From positions 1 to 64,000 of the forward strand of contig JBNKNO010000002.1 in NCBI GenBank assembly GCA_050293885.1: a stretch of DNA of 64,000 bases, in the 5' to 3' direction. The notes beneath the pieces were generated by a model that worked only from the letters and a program-made list of their open reading frames with translations, was not told the DNA's origin and did no database searches. This DNA is from Nitrogeniibacter sp050293885 (GTDB taxonomy: Bacteria; Pseudomonadota; Gammaproteobacteria; Burkholderiales; Rhodocyclaceae). The position numbers and the translations under genes were made by a program. Below, piece after piece: positions 52,091 to 60,320 of the stretch (the first letter of the stretch is position 1; the number at the start of each line of letters is the position of its first letter).

Positions 52091-52113
52091 GTGGGGGGGC
52101 ATTGCCCCCCCAC
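52091..52113 (+). terminator. Intra-operon hairpin after the tetraheme gene
   Basis: GTGGGGGGG and CCCCCCCAC pair over 9 bp (plus a C-G closing the small loop), followed by GTTCGTTCTTC. The short T-tail suggests partial termination or mRNA stabilisation, which would set a high ratio of tetraheme protein to downstream products. Confidence 0.6.
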
Positions 52114-52176
52114 GTTCGTTCTTCACCCACGGCGACCGCTCGCCACCCGGGTACCGACCGACCTGACAGGATTACC

Positions 52177-53184
52177 ATGAAACCGATCCAATCACTGATC
52201 ACCGTCTTCCTCGCCCTCGCGGGTGCCGGCGTTGCCGCCAATACCGCGGCCGCCCAATCCAGCCCACCGAGCCCGGACGCTTTCGTCGCACGCGTGGGCG
52301 AAGTGGTCATTTCCGCGACCGAATACGAACAGGCCGCCAACAATGCCGCGCGCCAGAAGTTCTATCACGGCCAGCCGCCGGAAGCCGAGGTCAACGCGCT
52401 GATGCGTGACGTGGCCGACCAGATGATTCATCGCATTTTGCTGGTGGCCGAGGCCAAACGCCTGCACATCGCCGCCGACGCCGCGAAAGTGGACGCCACC
52501 ATCGCGAGCTACGAGGCCCGCTACAAGGACAGCCCACGCTGGCAGCAGAATCGCGAGCGCTTGCTGCCCGGCCTGCGCGCCCGGCTCGAGGAAGACAGTC
52601 GGCTCAAGATCATCCAGGCGCGCGCGCGTGCCATTCCGGCGCCGACCGAGGCGCAGGTGCGTGCCTATTACGACACCCACGCAGACAAGTTCACCGAGCC
52701 GGAAAAGTTGCATGTAGCCATGATCCTGCTCGCGGTCGCCCCATCCTCGCCCGCCGAGGCCTGGCAGGGCGCCGATGCCGAGGCCGCCCGCTTGCATGCG
52801 CGACTCGAGGACGGCGCCGATTTCGGCGAACAGGCACGCATGGTCTCGGCTGACGCCTCGGCCCAGCAGGATGGCGACCTCGGCTACCTGCATCGGGGCA
52901 TGATTCCCGAAGGCCTGCAGGAGACCATCGACACCATCGAGGTTGGCGAGCTGTCCAAACCGATCCGCGTGCTGCAAGGCGTGGCGCTGTTCAAGCTGCT
53001 CGATCGCAAGGCCGCCATTCATCACCCCTTCGCTCGGGTTGCCGAACGTGCGCGCGACCTGCTCGCACGCGAGCAAAGCGACGCGGCCTGGACGGCTTAT
53101 CTGGCTGCGCTGCGCAACAAGGCCAAGGTGGAGCTCAACACCGAGCGCTATCCGGCGTTGGCGCAGAGCCGCGAGACGCGATGA
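52177..53184 (+). CDS. Periplasmic PpiC-type peptidyl-prolyl isomerase
   Basis: 335 residues from the ATG at 52177 with ACAGGA upstream. Signal peptide 1-26; a SurA-like helical chaperone part at about 40-165 and a parvulin domain near 185-285 (KLHVAMILLAV, DGADFGEQARMVS, DGDLGYLHRGMIPEGL). Likely a folding factor for secreted cytochromes or for the barrel encoded 14 bp downstream. PPIases also occur beside other multiheme secretion loci, as I recall them. Confidence 0.87.
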   Translation: MKPIQSLITVFLALAGAGVAANTAAAQSSPPSPDAFVARVGEVVISATEYEQAANNAARQKFYHGQPPEAEVNALMRDVADQMIHRILLVAEAKRLHIAADAAKVDATIASYEARYKDSPRWQQNRERLLPGLRARLEEDSRLKIIQARARAIPAPTEAQVRAYYDTHADKFTEPEKLHVAMILLAVAPSSPAEAWQGADAEAARLHARLEDGADFGEQARMVSADASAQQDGDLGYLHRGMIPEGLQETIDTIEVGELSKPIRVLQGVALFKLLDRKAAIHHPFARVAERARDLLAREQSDAAWTAYLAALRNKAKVELNTERYPALAQSRETR

Positions 53185-53198
53185 GGCGGCTGCGGTGA

Positions 53199-55151
53199 AT
53201 GAGGCGTCCCCCATCACCTTCTCGCTTCGGGCCCACCCCGTCGGCGGGCCGGCACCGTCGCCTGCACGCGCTGATCGGCGCGCTGATGACGGTGCCGATG
53301 GTGGTGCCGGCCCCCCTGTGGGCGCAGGACGCCACCATCGAGCCGGCGCCTGACGCCACCATCGAGCCCGCACCCGACGCCAATGTCGAGGCGGCGCCGC
53401 AGGACACCAACGCTACCGAGACCACGCCAGACGATGACGGCGTCGCCAAGCGCTGGGGGCTGGCCCCCATCCGCTGGGGGGGCACGGTCTCGCTCGGCTT
53501 CAGACAACGCGACAGCGACACTGCCGGGCAGTCGAGCGAACGCCAGCTCGAGACCCGTTTGCGCGCCAGCTCCTACCTGGTGCAACCCTGGATCGCCCGC
53601 ATCGGCGCCGACCTGTCACTGACCTTCATCGACGCCGACAACGAAGGCAACAACAATCTGGCCGCCAGTTCCATCACCGGCACCACCACACTCAATGTCT
53701 TCCCGCTCAGCCGCTTCCCCTTCCAGGCCAGCCTGTCGTTGTCGGACAGCCGCACCGACGGTGCCGTCGCCGACACCGACTACCGCCGCACCCGTCTGAG
53801 TCTGCGGCAGGAATACCGCCCCCCGCGCGACAGCTGGAGCAGCTTCGCCCAGTACGACCTGAGCCGGCTGACCGGCAGCTTCGGCGACGACACCGTCAAC
53901 CGGCTCGCGGGCGGCCTGAAGCTCACGCGCGAGCGCCACACCCTCAACCTCGACGGCAGCTATGCGCGAAACGACCGCGCCGACGACGGCAGCGTCACCG
54001 ATCGGGTCGCTTCGGCCCGCCATGGCTTCCGGGCCTCCGACGCGTTGATGATCGAGACGCTCGCCACCTATTCGGATTCGAATTTCGACAATGCCGGCGT
54101 CGCCGGTTTCACCGGCAGCAACCAGACGCTACAGGCCTACAGCTTCGCCAACTGGACGCCCATCAACTCCCCCTGGCGCGCCACCGCCAGCGTGCGCTAC
54201 CTCGGTTCGCAGAACAGCGGCGCCGGCACCGACCTCACGCTGCGCTCCATCGGCGCCACCGGCAGCCTCAACTATCAGGCCAACCGCAACCTCGGCTTTT
54301 TCGGCTCGCTCACGCTCACGCGCAGTGAAACCGGCAAAGCCGACAGCCTCACCAGCGCGCAAACACTCGGCGCGAACTACAGCGCCGATCCTCTCACTTT
54401 CGGGAATTATTCCTACAACTGGTACGGATCGGGCAGCGTTTCCAACGTCAGTACGGACGACGACAACCAACGCTCGACCAGCGTCGCGGCCGGCCACAGC
54501 CTCAACCGCAGTTGGGTGATGAGCGAGATCTCCACCCTCTCGCTGACCGCCACGCAGGGGCTCACGACCGTCCACGCCAGCGGCATCGACGCCATCAGCA
54601 CCAACACCCTCAATCACTCTGTCGGCCTGGCCTGGCGCACGGCACCGGCGGAGGGCCTGCTGACCTATGTCAGCGCCAACGTTTCCGACAGCCGCACCCG
54701 TGGCGATGCGGACAGCGATTTCCGCCTCTACAACCTGCAGGCCAACGGCAGCTGGCGACTGTCGCCACGGGCGGAACTGACCGCCAACCTCACCTGGCAG
54801 CGCACCACCCAGCGCCGCGAAACGGCCAGCACGAGCGCCGGCAGCCAGGCCTTCGACCGGCCGACCGACACCAACGTATCGGCCAATATCACCTACAACC
54901 ACAGCGCCATTTTCGGGGTGCGCAACCTGCGCTACGCGCTGCGCTTCACCGCCAACACATTTCAGACCGATTCGCGCCTGAGCGGCAATCCCGACGCCTC
55001 GCGCGAACGCGTCACGCGCGACCTCGATCAACGCCTGCGCTACCGCATCGGCCGGATGCATGGCGAACTGCAATTACGGGTCGCCACCGTGGATGGCAAG
55101 GAAAATGCTCTGCTGTTCTTCAAGCTCAGTCGCGACTTCGGATCGTTCTGA
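53199..55151 (+). CDS. Outer-membrane beta-barrel of the cytochrome cluster
   Basis: 650 residues from the ATG at 53199. Signal peptide to about residue 43 (ending LWAQDA), then an acidic linker of short repeats (ATIEPAPD twice, then ANVEAAPQ), then about 550 residues of alternating amphipathic strands with aromatic girdles, ending in phenylalanine (SRDFGSF). It has no cysteine, so it lacks the CXXC of MtrB/PioB porins, and no heme site. Probably the outer-membrane channel through which cytochromes are exported or electrons pass. The family is not recognised. Confidence 0.8.
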   Translation: MRRPPSPSRFGPTPSAGRHRRLHALIGALMTVPMVVPAPLWAQDATIEPAPDATIEPAPDANVEAAPQDTNATETTPDDDGVAKRWGLAPIRWGGTVSLGFRQRDSDTAGQSSERQLETRLRASSYLVQPWIARIGADLSLTFIDADNEGNNNLAASSITGTTTLNVFPLSRFPFQASLSLSDSRTDGAVADTDYRRTRLSLRQEYRPPRDSWSSFAQYDLSRLTGSFGDDTVNRLAGGLKLTRERHTLNLDGSYARNDRADDGSVTDRVASARHGFRASDALMIETLATYSDSNFDNAGVAGFTGSNQTLQAYSFANWTPINSPWRATASVRYLGSQNSGAGTDLTLRSIGATGSLNYQANRNLGFFGSLTLTRSETGKADSLTSAQTLGANYSADPLTFGNYSYNWYGSGSVSNVSTDDDNQRSTSVAAGHSLNRSWVMSEISTLSLTATQGLTTVHASGIDAISTNTLNHSVGLAWRTAPAEGLLTYVSANVSDSRTRGDADSDFRLYNLQANGSWRLSPRAELTANLTWQRTTQRRETASTSAGSQAFDRPTDTNVSANITYNHSAIFGVRNLRYALRFTANTFQTDSRLSGNPDASRERVTRDLDQRLRYRIGRMHGELQLRVATVDGKENALLFFKLSRDFGSF

Positions 55152-55189
55152 TGTCGCGCGGCCGACTTTCATGCCATCGAGGTTGAACA

Positions 55190-55621
55190 ATGCACGTCAA
55201 AAAAACACATACCGACTGGCGGCTGGGCGCGATCTTCGCGCTGCTCCTGGCTGCCCTCGTCGCCTTCTTCGCCGCCCCCCAACCCGCCCGCGCCGAGTAC
55301 GGCGACGTGGTCATCAACAACTACTCCGACACCGCCGGCATGCGCCCGGTGGTCTTCCCCCACTGGTTTCACCGCATGCGCTTTCGCTGCAAGGTGTGCC
55401 ACGCCGACCTCGGCTTCAAGTTCAAGGCCGGTGGCAACGAGATCAACATGCTGAAGATCATCGACGGCCAGTTCTGCGGTGCCTGCCACAACGGCGACGT
55501 GGCCTGGTCGGTTGAGAACTGCAACCTGTGCCACTCGGCCAAGCCCGGCACCAACACCCAGGTGCACGAAAGCACGATCCAGAAACTCGCGGCGCCGGCA
55601 GCGAAGGAGGTCAAACGATGA
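55190..55621 (+). CDS. c7-type triheme cytochrome, paralogue A
   Basis: 143 residues from the ATG at 55190 with GAGG upstream. N-terminal hydrophobic helix and signal (ALLLAALVAFFAAPQPARA). Three CXXCH: CKVCH, CGACH and CNLCH, in the FPHWFHRMRFRCKVCHADLG pattern of the c7-type triheme domain. The C-terminal 25 residues are lysine- and alanine-rich. It closely matches A' at 59033 along the whole domain. Periplasmic electron carrier; overlaps the next gene by 4 bp. Confidence 0.88.
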   Translation: MHVKKTHTDWRLGAIFALLLAALVAFFAAPQPARAEYGDVVINNYSDTAGMRPVVFPHWFHRMRFRCKVCHADLGFKFKAGGNEINMLKIIDGQFCGACHNGDVAWSVENCNLCHSAKPGTNTQVHESTIQKLAAPAAKEVKR

Positions 55622-56562
55622 ACCGCCTGCACCTCTTGTCACTCACCGCCGCCCTGCTGTTGGCCTCCGCCTCGGCCGCCGCGCCATCAGGCAAGGGCAA
55701 GACGATATACGACTCGACCTGCGCCGCCTGCCACACCGGCGGCATCGCCGGCGCACCGCGATTCGGCAATGCCGCCGACTGGGCGCCGCGGATCAAGCGC
55801 GGTATCGACATGCTTTATCAGTCGGCCCTCAAGGGCAAACCGCCGGCCATGCCACCGCGCGGAGGCATGGCCGGCGCCTCGGATGGCGACATCAAGGCCG
55901 CCGTCGACTACATGGTCGCCGCCGTACGCCAGGGCAACGGCGCCCAGCCGGCCGCCGCGGAGGCACCCAAGCCGAACAGCGCGGCCGCCCTGCCCAAAGC
56001 GCCCGCCAAGCCCCCCCAACCGTCGCAGACAAAGGCGCAGGCGGTCGCCGAAGTGAACGCCTTCAACCGCCTGCTCAAACCGGTCGGCAAGCGCAACCTG
56101 CCGCCGACCGAGGACGGCATTCACGACCCCGTCAACGATGGCACGCAAGCACTGCAACCCCCGCGCGACGCCTTTGCTCCGCTGCCCAAGGCGAACGCCG
56201 GCAACCGCGTCAACTGGGTGCAGGCGCTCGGCGGCGGCCACATCGCCCCGCGCTGGGACCGCCTCGACCCCGGCGCCGCGCCAGTGGTGATGGACCTGAA
56301 CATCGTGCGCGAAGTGAAGGGCTCGATGCCCGACGTGGTCTACCCGCACAAACAGCACACCGAGTGGCTCGACTGCAGCAACTGCCATCCCCAGATCTTC
56401 ATCCCGCAAAAAGGCGCCAACCAGATCAGCATGGCGGCGATCCTGCTCGGGCAGAAGTGCGGGGTATGTCACGGCAAGGTGGCCTTCCCGGTGTCCGAGT
56501 GCCGGAACTGCCATTCGAAGAAGAAGATGCCGGCCCCGACGGCAAGCGCAGCCAAAAAATAG
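55618..56562 (+). CDS. Fusion of cytochrome c5 domain and triheme domain (paralogue B)
   Basis: 314 residues; signal peptide 1-20. Residues 25-105 form a c5-like domain with CAACH, similar to the stand-alone c5 at 48723. A proline/alanine linker (about 110-150) leads to a triheme domain with CSNCH, CGVCH and CRNCH near the C-terminus, four hemes in all. The C-terminal half, from RNLPPTEDGIHDP on, matches B' at 58458, which lacks the c5 part. The fusion physically connects a monoheme entry domain to the triheme wire. Confidence 0.87.
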   Translation: MNRLHLLSLTAALLLASASAAAPSGKGKTIYDSTCAACHTGGIAGAPRFGNAADWAPRIKRGIDMLYQSALKGKPPAMPPRGGMAGASDGDIKAAVDYMVAAVRQGNGAQPAAAEAPKPNSAAALPKAPAKPPQPSQTKAQAVAEVNAFNRLLKPVGKRNLPPTEDGIHDPVNDGTQALQPPRDAFAPLPKANAGNRVNWVQALGGGHIAPRWDRLDPGAAPVVMDLNIVREVKGSMPDVVYPHKQHTEWLDCSNCHPQIFIPQKGANQISMAAILLGQKCGVCHGKVAFPVSECRNCHSKKKMPAPTASAAKK

Positions 56563-56574
56563 GCAGACAACTCC

Positions 56575-57495
56575 ATGCGGCACAACGCGCGAGACAACGA
56601 CCTGGGAAGACGACGAGCGCGGCGCTGGTGGCTCGTCGTCTCGCTGGCATGTGTTGCCTGGGCGGCACACGCGCACGAGTCGGAAGACGCCGCCAAGGCG
56701 CCGCTGACACAAGTGCAGCACAAGGCAAAGCTCGTCGCCCACGTGCTCGAGGGCTCGAGCACGGTCAAGCGCATCGACGCCGGGAACGACCCAGCCTCAC
56801 ACAAACTGATCGGCGCGGCGCGGGCAGCCTACGCGCAAGCGACGGCCGCCCTGTCGGCGCAGGATGTCGAGACCGCCACCCAGGCGCTCGATGAAGCCAT
56901 GCGGCTGGTGAGCGAAGCGCGCAGCCGCCTCGCCGCACAGGCCGATGCCAATCCGCACGCCAGCGAAAACTTCGTCGCCATGCTCTCCAGCACCCGATCG
57001 CTGCGCGACGGTATCGCGAAGCGCCTTGGTGCCAAGCGCGCCGCCTCGCATCCGTCCCTGGCACGGGTCAATGGCCTGATCGACGAGGGCTGGCAACTGG
57101 CCCGATCGGGCCGTCCCGACCAGGGCATGGCGCGGCTGCGCGACGCCGAATCGCAGTTGAGCCGCATGCACGCCGAAATGATCGGCGGCAACACACTCGA
57201 CTACACCGAGCCGGTCGGCACGCCGGCGCAGCGCTATGCCGCCGCCGCCGCGCGCAACCGCGGCTTTGCCGAGTTGGTGCCGGTCGCCATTACCGAACTG
57301 AAAACCGACGCCGCGCGCACCGCCCGGCTGAACGCCGTACTCGACACCAACCGCGCCGAGCGCGATGCCGCCGAACAGGAGGCCGCCGCCCGACGTTTCG
57401 ACGCCGCCACCGAACGGCTGGAGCGCGCCACGCAGGCGCTCGAACACAGCCTGCAGTCGGCTGGACTGACGCTGACGCGCGCGCTCGGGGAATGA
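56575..57495 (+). CDS. Secreted all-helical protein of unknown family (paralogue C)
   Basis: 306 residues; signal peptide after a basic start (RRRARRWWLVVSLACVAWAA). No heme motif and no cysteine in the mature part. The sequence is strongly helical, with alanine-, arginine- and glutamate-rich heptad-like stretches (about 45-130 and 245-300). It aligns with C' over its length: VLEGSSTVKRIDAGND corresponds to LLERSTAARQIDETGD, and both end in a helix followed by a short tail. Position inside the cytochrome operon suggests a scaffold or binding role; no function is known. Confidence 0.75.
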   Translation: MRHNARDNDLGRRRARRWWLVVSLACVAWAAHAHESEDAAKAPLTQVQHKAKLVAHVLEGSSTVKRIDAGNDPASHKLIGAARAAYAQATAALSAQDVETATQALDEAMRLVSEARSRLAAQADANPHASENFVAMLSSTRSLRDGIAKRLGAKRAASHPSLARVNGLIDEGWQLARSGRPDQGMARLRDAESQLSRMHAEMIGGNTLDYTEPVGTPAQRYAAAAARNRGFAELVPVAITELKTDAARTARLNAVLDTNRAERDAAEQEAAARRFDAATERLERATQALEHSLQSAGLTLTRALGE

Positions 57496-57552
57496 AAATG
57501 ATCAACCACGTGTTCCCGTTAATGGGGATCTTACAAATATCTGGAGTTCATC

Positions 57553-58449
57553 ATGCTACGTCGGCCCACTGGCCTGGCTCTGGTGCTGAGCAGCGCAATG
57601 CTGATCGTCACCAGCCTGCCTGCGCTCGCCGAGAGTGCCAAGGATCGTATCGAATCACGCGCACCTGACCGGACCCAACTCGAACGACGCTTCGAGTCGG
57701 TCCATACCTTGCTCGAACGTTCGACGGCCGCGCGCCAGATCGACGAGACCGGCGATGCGGCCGCCCGCGGCAAGCATGCCGAGGCGCGCGCACTGTACGA
57801 GCAGGCACAACAGGCCATGGCGGCCGGCGATCTGAGCGCCGCCGGCGATCTGCTATCCAAAGCCAGCGTGGCGATGTTCGGCGCGGTGCGCGATGCCACC
57901 CCCAAGACCCTGTCGGCCGACAAGGCGCACACGGACTATCAGAGCAAGCGCGACAGCGTGCTGGCCCTGCTCGATGCGCAAAAGCGCATTGCGGCGGAAA
58001 AGCCCGATGTCGCCGGCACCCAGAAAAGCACCCATCAGGTCGAAGCCCTGCTGACCGAAGCCGATGCGCTGGTGAAGTCGAACAAGACGGACGCGGCGCG
58101 GGCCGTGGTGGAGCGCGCCTACCTGATCGCCAAGGCCTCCATCAGCGCACTGCGCAATGGCGACACGCTGGTACGCTCGCTGCATTTTTCATCCCCCGAA
58201 GAGGAATACCACTACGAACTCGATCGCAACGACACCCACCAGATGCTGATCAAGGTGCTGCTCGACGAGCAGAAGACCCAGTTCAACGACATGGTGCGCC
58301 AGTTCCTGCAACGGGCCGGCACCCTGCGCGGCCAGGCCGAGGCCGCGGCCTCACGCGGCGCGCACGAGGATGCCATCCACCTGCTCGAAGACTCCACCGG
58401 GGAACTGGTCAAGGCGATCCGCAATGCCGGTGTGTACATTCCGGGTTGA
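57553..58449 (+). CDS. Secreted all-helical protein of unknown family (paralogue C')
   Basis: 298 residues from the ATG at 57553 with GGAG upstream. Signal peptide 1-27 (ending LPALAE). Helical, no CXXCH and no cysteine. Paralogue of C, 57 bp after it. The region SLHFSSPEEEYHYELDRNDT carries several acidic residues and two histidines that could bind metal, but no motif is known. A tandem duplication is the likely origin. Confidence 0.75.
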   Translation: MLRRPTGLALVLSSAMLIVTSLPALAESAKDRIESRAPDRTQLERRFESVHTLLERSTAARQIDETGDAAARGKHAEARALYEQAQQAMAAGDLSAAGDLLSKASVAMFGAVRDATPKTLSADKAHTDYQSKRDSVLALLDAQKRIAAEKPDVAGTQKSTHQVEALLTEADALVKSNKTDAARAVVERAYLIAKASISALRNGDTLVRSLHFSSPEEEYHYELDRNDTHQMLIKVLLDEQKTQFNDMVRQFLQRAGTLRGQAEAAASRGAHEDAIHLLEDSTGELVKAIRNAGVYIPG

Positions 58450-58457
58450 TCGCGCCG

Positions 58458-59036
58458 ATGCCACACGCGCACGCCGACCGCCGCCGTCTGGCGGTCTCCT
58501 TGCTGGCGCTACTGACGCTGCTGCTGTCGCTCAACAGTGTTGCGGGCGAATGGACGCCGCTGGACAAGGACGAACTGCACGATCCGGCCGGGCCGGCCAT
58601 CGGCCTGCTGCAAGCCCCGGCCGAAGCCCTCGCCCCGCTGCCGCCGGACACCACCGGCAACCAGGTGCGCTGGGTCCAGGCGCTGCGCGAAGGACACATC
58701 TCGCCGATCAAGAAGCTCGATCCGAATCGCGAGACCCCCGAACTCGATCAGGACATCCTGCTCAACCTGCGCGGCGGCATGCCGGTGGTGCGTTTTCCGC
58801 ACAAGGCACATACCGAATGGCTCGACTGCAGCAACTGCCACGACAAGCTGTTCAAACGCAAGACCGGCGCCACCCGCATCAGCATGTACCGCATCCTGCA
58901 AGGGGAGCAATGCGGTGTGTGCCACGGCGCGGTATCGTTCCCGCTGACCGAGTGCAATCGCTGCCACAGCGTGCCGCACAAAGCGGCCACCGCGGAGATC
59001 GAAGCGCTCAAGGCACGCCGGAGCCGCGCGCCGTGA
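58458..59036 (+). CDS. Triheme cytochrome, paralogue B'
   Basis: 192 residues from the ATG at 58458; a TTG at 58446 is possible and the ribosome site is weak. Signal peptide about 1-30. Three CXXCH: CSNCH, CGVCH and CNRCH. From PLDKDELHDPAG onward it matches the C-terminal half of B, including NQVRWVQAL and HTEWLDCSNCH. It lacks the c5 domain of B. Overlaps the next gene by 4 bp. Confidence 0.86.
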   Translation: MPHAHADRRRLAVSLLALLTLLLSLNSVAGEWTPLDKDELHDPAGPAIGLLQAPAEALAPLPPDTTGNQVRWVQALREGHISPIKKLDPNRETPELDQDILLNLRGGMPVVRFPHKAHTEWLDCSNCHDKLFKRKTGATRISMYRILQGEQCGVCHGAVSFPLTECNRCHSVPHKAATAEIEALKARRSRAP

Positions 59037-59416
59037 GCCCCCGCCACCTGCGCCTCGCCCTGCCCCTGCTCGCCGGCCTGATGCTGTGGCCGTCGACGGG
59101 CGGCGCCGAATACGCCGACGTGGTACTCAACCGCCATTCGGAGAAGGCGGGCGTGCGGCCGGTCATCTTCCCGCACTGGTTTCACCGCATCCGCTTTCGC
59201 TGCAAGGTGTGCCATGCGGAACTGGGTTTCGAGATGCGCGCCGGCTCGAACGACGTGAAGATGAACGACATCATCGAAGGGCGCTTCTGCGGCGCCTGCC
59301 ACAACGGTGAAATCGCCTGGGCACCGGAAAACTGCCATCTGTGTCACTCCGGCAAACCGGGGCTGCCGCCCGGCATCTTCGGCGGCCACGAAACCAACGG
59401 CCCGGGGCGCTGGTAA
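59033..59416 (+). CDS. c7-type triheme cytochrome, paralogue A'
   Basis: 127 residues from a GTG at 59033 (CCGGAG nine bases upstream), coupled to B' by GTGA. Signal peptide 1-24. CKVCH, CGACH and CHLCH follow the A pattern: FPHWFHRIRFRCKVCHAELG. The C-terminal tail differs from A (GIFGGHETNGPGRW). Confidence 0.86.
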   Translation: MSPRHLRLALPLLAGLMLWPSTGGAEYADVVLNRHSEKAGVRPVIFPHWFHRIRFRCKVCHAELGFEMRAGSNDVKMNDIIEGRFCGACHNGEIAWAPENCHLCHSGKPGLPPGIFGGHETNGPGRW

Positions 59417-59417
59417 G

Positions 59418-60320
59418 GTGCGCAGCCTCGCTCTGCTCCTCTTGTGCCTGGGCGCACTGGGCCTCCCCGCCAGTGCCGGCGCCGAGATGCCGACGCCGCT
59501 GCCGCTGCACACCCTCGCGGGCGGTCTGCCCGATGGCGGCGGCCGGCCGGCCGCAGGCGGTTTCATCAAACTCATCTACCCCAGCGCCATCGCCGCCCAC
59601 GGAGGCGACGTGTTCGTTGCTGACAGCGGCGCCGGCGCCCTGCTGCGTGTCGATATCATCGGCCAGCGCATCGCCCGTCTCGGCACGCTGCCCGCGCTGC
59701 CGACGGTCGCACTCGCGGCCGCCCCGGGGGGCGGGCTGTTCGTCATGCGCCCCGATCGCGGCGCCATCACCCGCGTCGATCGCGACGGGCGAACGCTCAC
59801 CACGCTCGACGACGCCGACGAAGTGTTTCGCCCCACCGCCATCGGCCTCGCCCCGGACCGGGTGAGCCTGTGGGTGCTCGACGCCGACGGCTCGCTGCAC
59901 GAATTCGGCGCCCTGGGGCGCCAGCAACGTCCGCTGCCGGCGCAGGACGAATCGCCGGATCTGCTGCTGATTGCCGCGGGCGCCAATCGGGCCTTCGCCA
60001 TCGCGCGCGACTGTCGCTGCCTGGCCGAACTCGACCGCGAGGGCCGCATCGCCCGACGCGTCGAATCGCTTCGCTTCGAACACGCGCAGGCCATGGCGGT
60101 GGATGCCGACGCCCGGGTGTGGCTCATCGACGGCGCCGACGGTCGCCTGCATGTCATCCACAACGACGCGCGCATCGCGCGTTTCGATGCGCCCGCGCTG
60201 GGGCTGACGGCGCTGTCGGCACTGGCCATCGACGCCGGCTCGCTGTACCTGGCCGACGGCCCGGGCGGACGCATCGCGCAATTCCGCCTGCCTCCACTTC
60301 CCCCCCGCGACCGACCATGA
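59418..60320 (+). CDS. Secreted NHL-like beta-propeller protein
   Basis: 300 residues from a GTG at 59418, immediately after the A' stop. Signal peptide of about 21 residues (ending ASAGA); no lipobox cysteine. The rest shows degenerate NHL/six-bladed propeller repeats (AIAAHGGDVFVADSGAGALL, 20 residues; MAVDADARVWLIDGADG). Two cysteines in DCRCLAE are not a heme site. Overlaps the next gene by 4 bp. It may work with the two NHL lipoproteins as scaffold. Confidence 0.8.
   Translation: MRSLALLLLCLGALGLPASAGAEMPTPLPLHTLAGGLPDGGGRPAAGGFIKLIYPSAIAAHGGDVFVADSGAGALLRVDIIGQRIARLGTLPALPTVALAAAPGGGLFVMRPDRGAITRVDRDGRTLTTLDDADEVFRPTAIGLAPDRVSLWVLDADGSLHEFGALGRQQRPLPAQDESPDLLLIAAGANRAFAIARDCRCLAELDREGRIARRVESLRFEHAQAMAVDADARVWLIDGADGRLHVIHNDARIARFDAPALGLTALSALAIDAGSLYLADGPGGRIAQFRLPPLPPRDRP

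Noticed and set aside
53199..55151. MtrB/PioB-type porin
   Set aside because: No cysteine or N-terminal CXXC and no adjacent MtrA-like decaheme protein.
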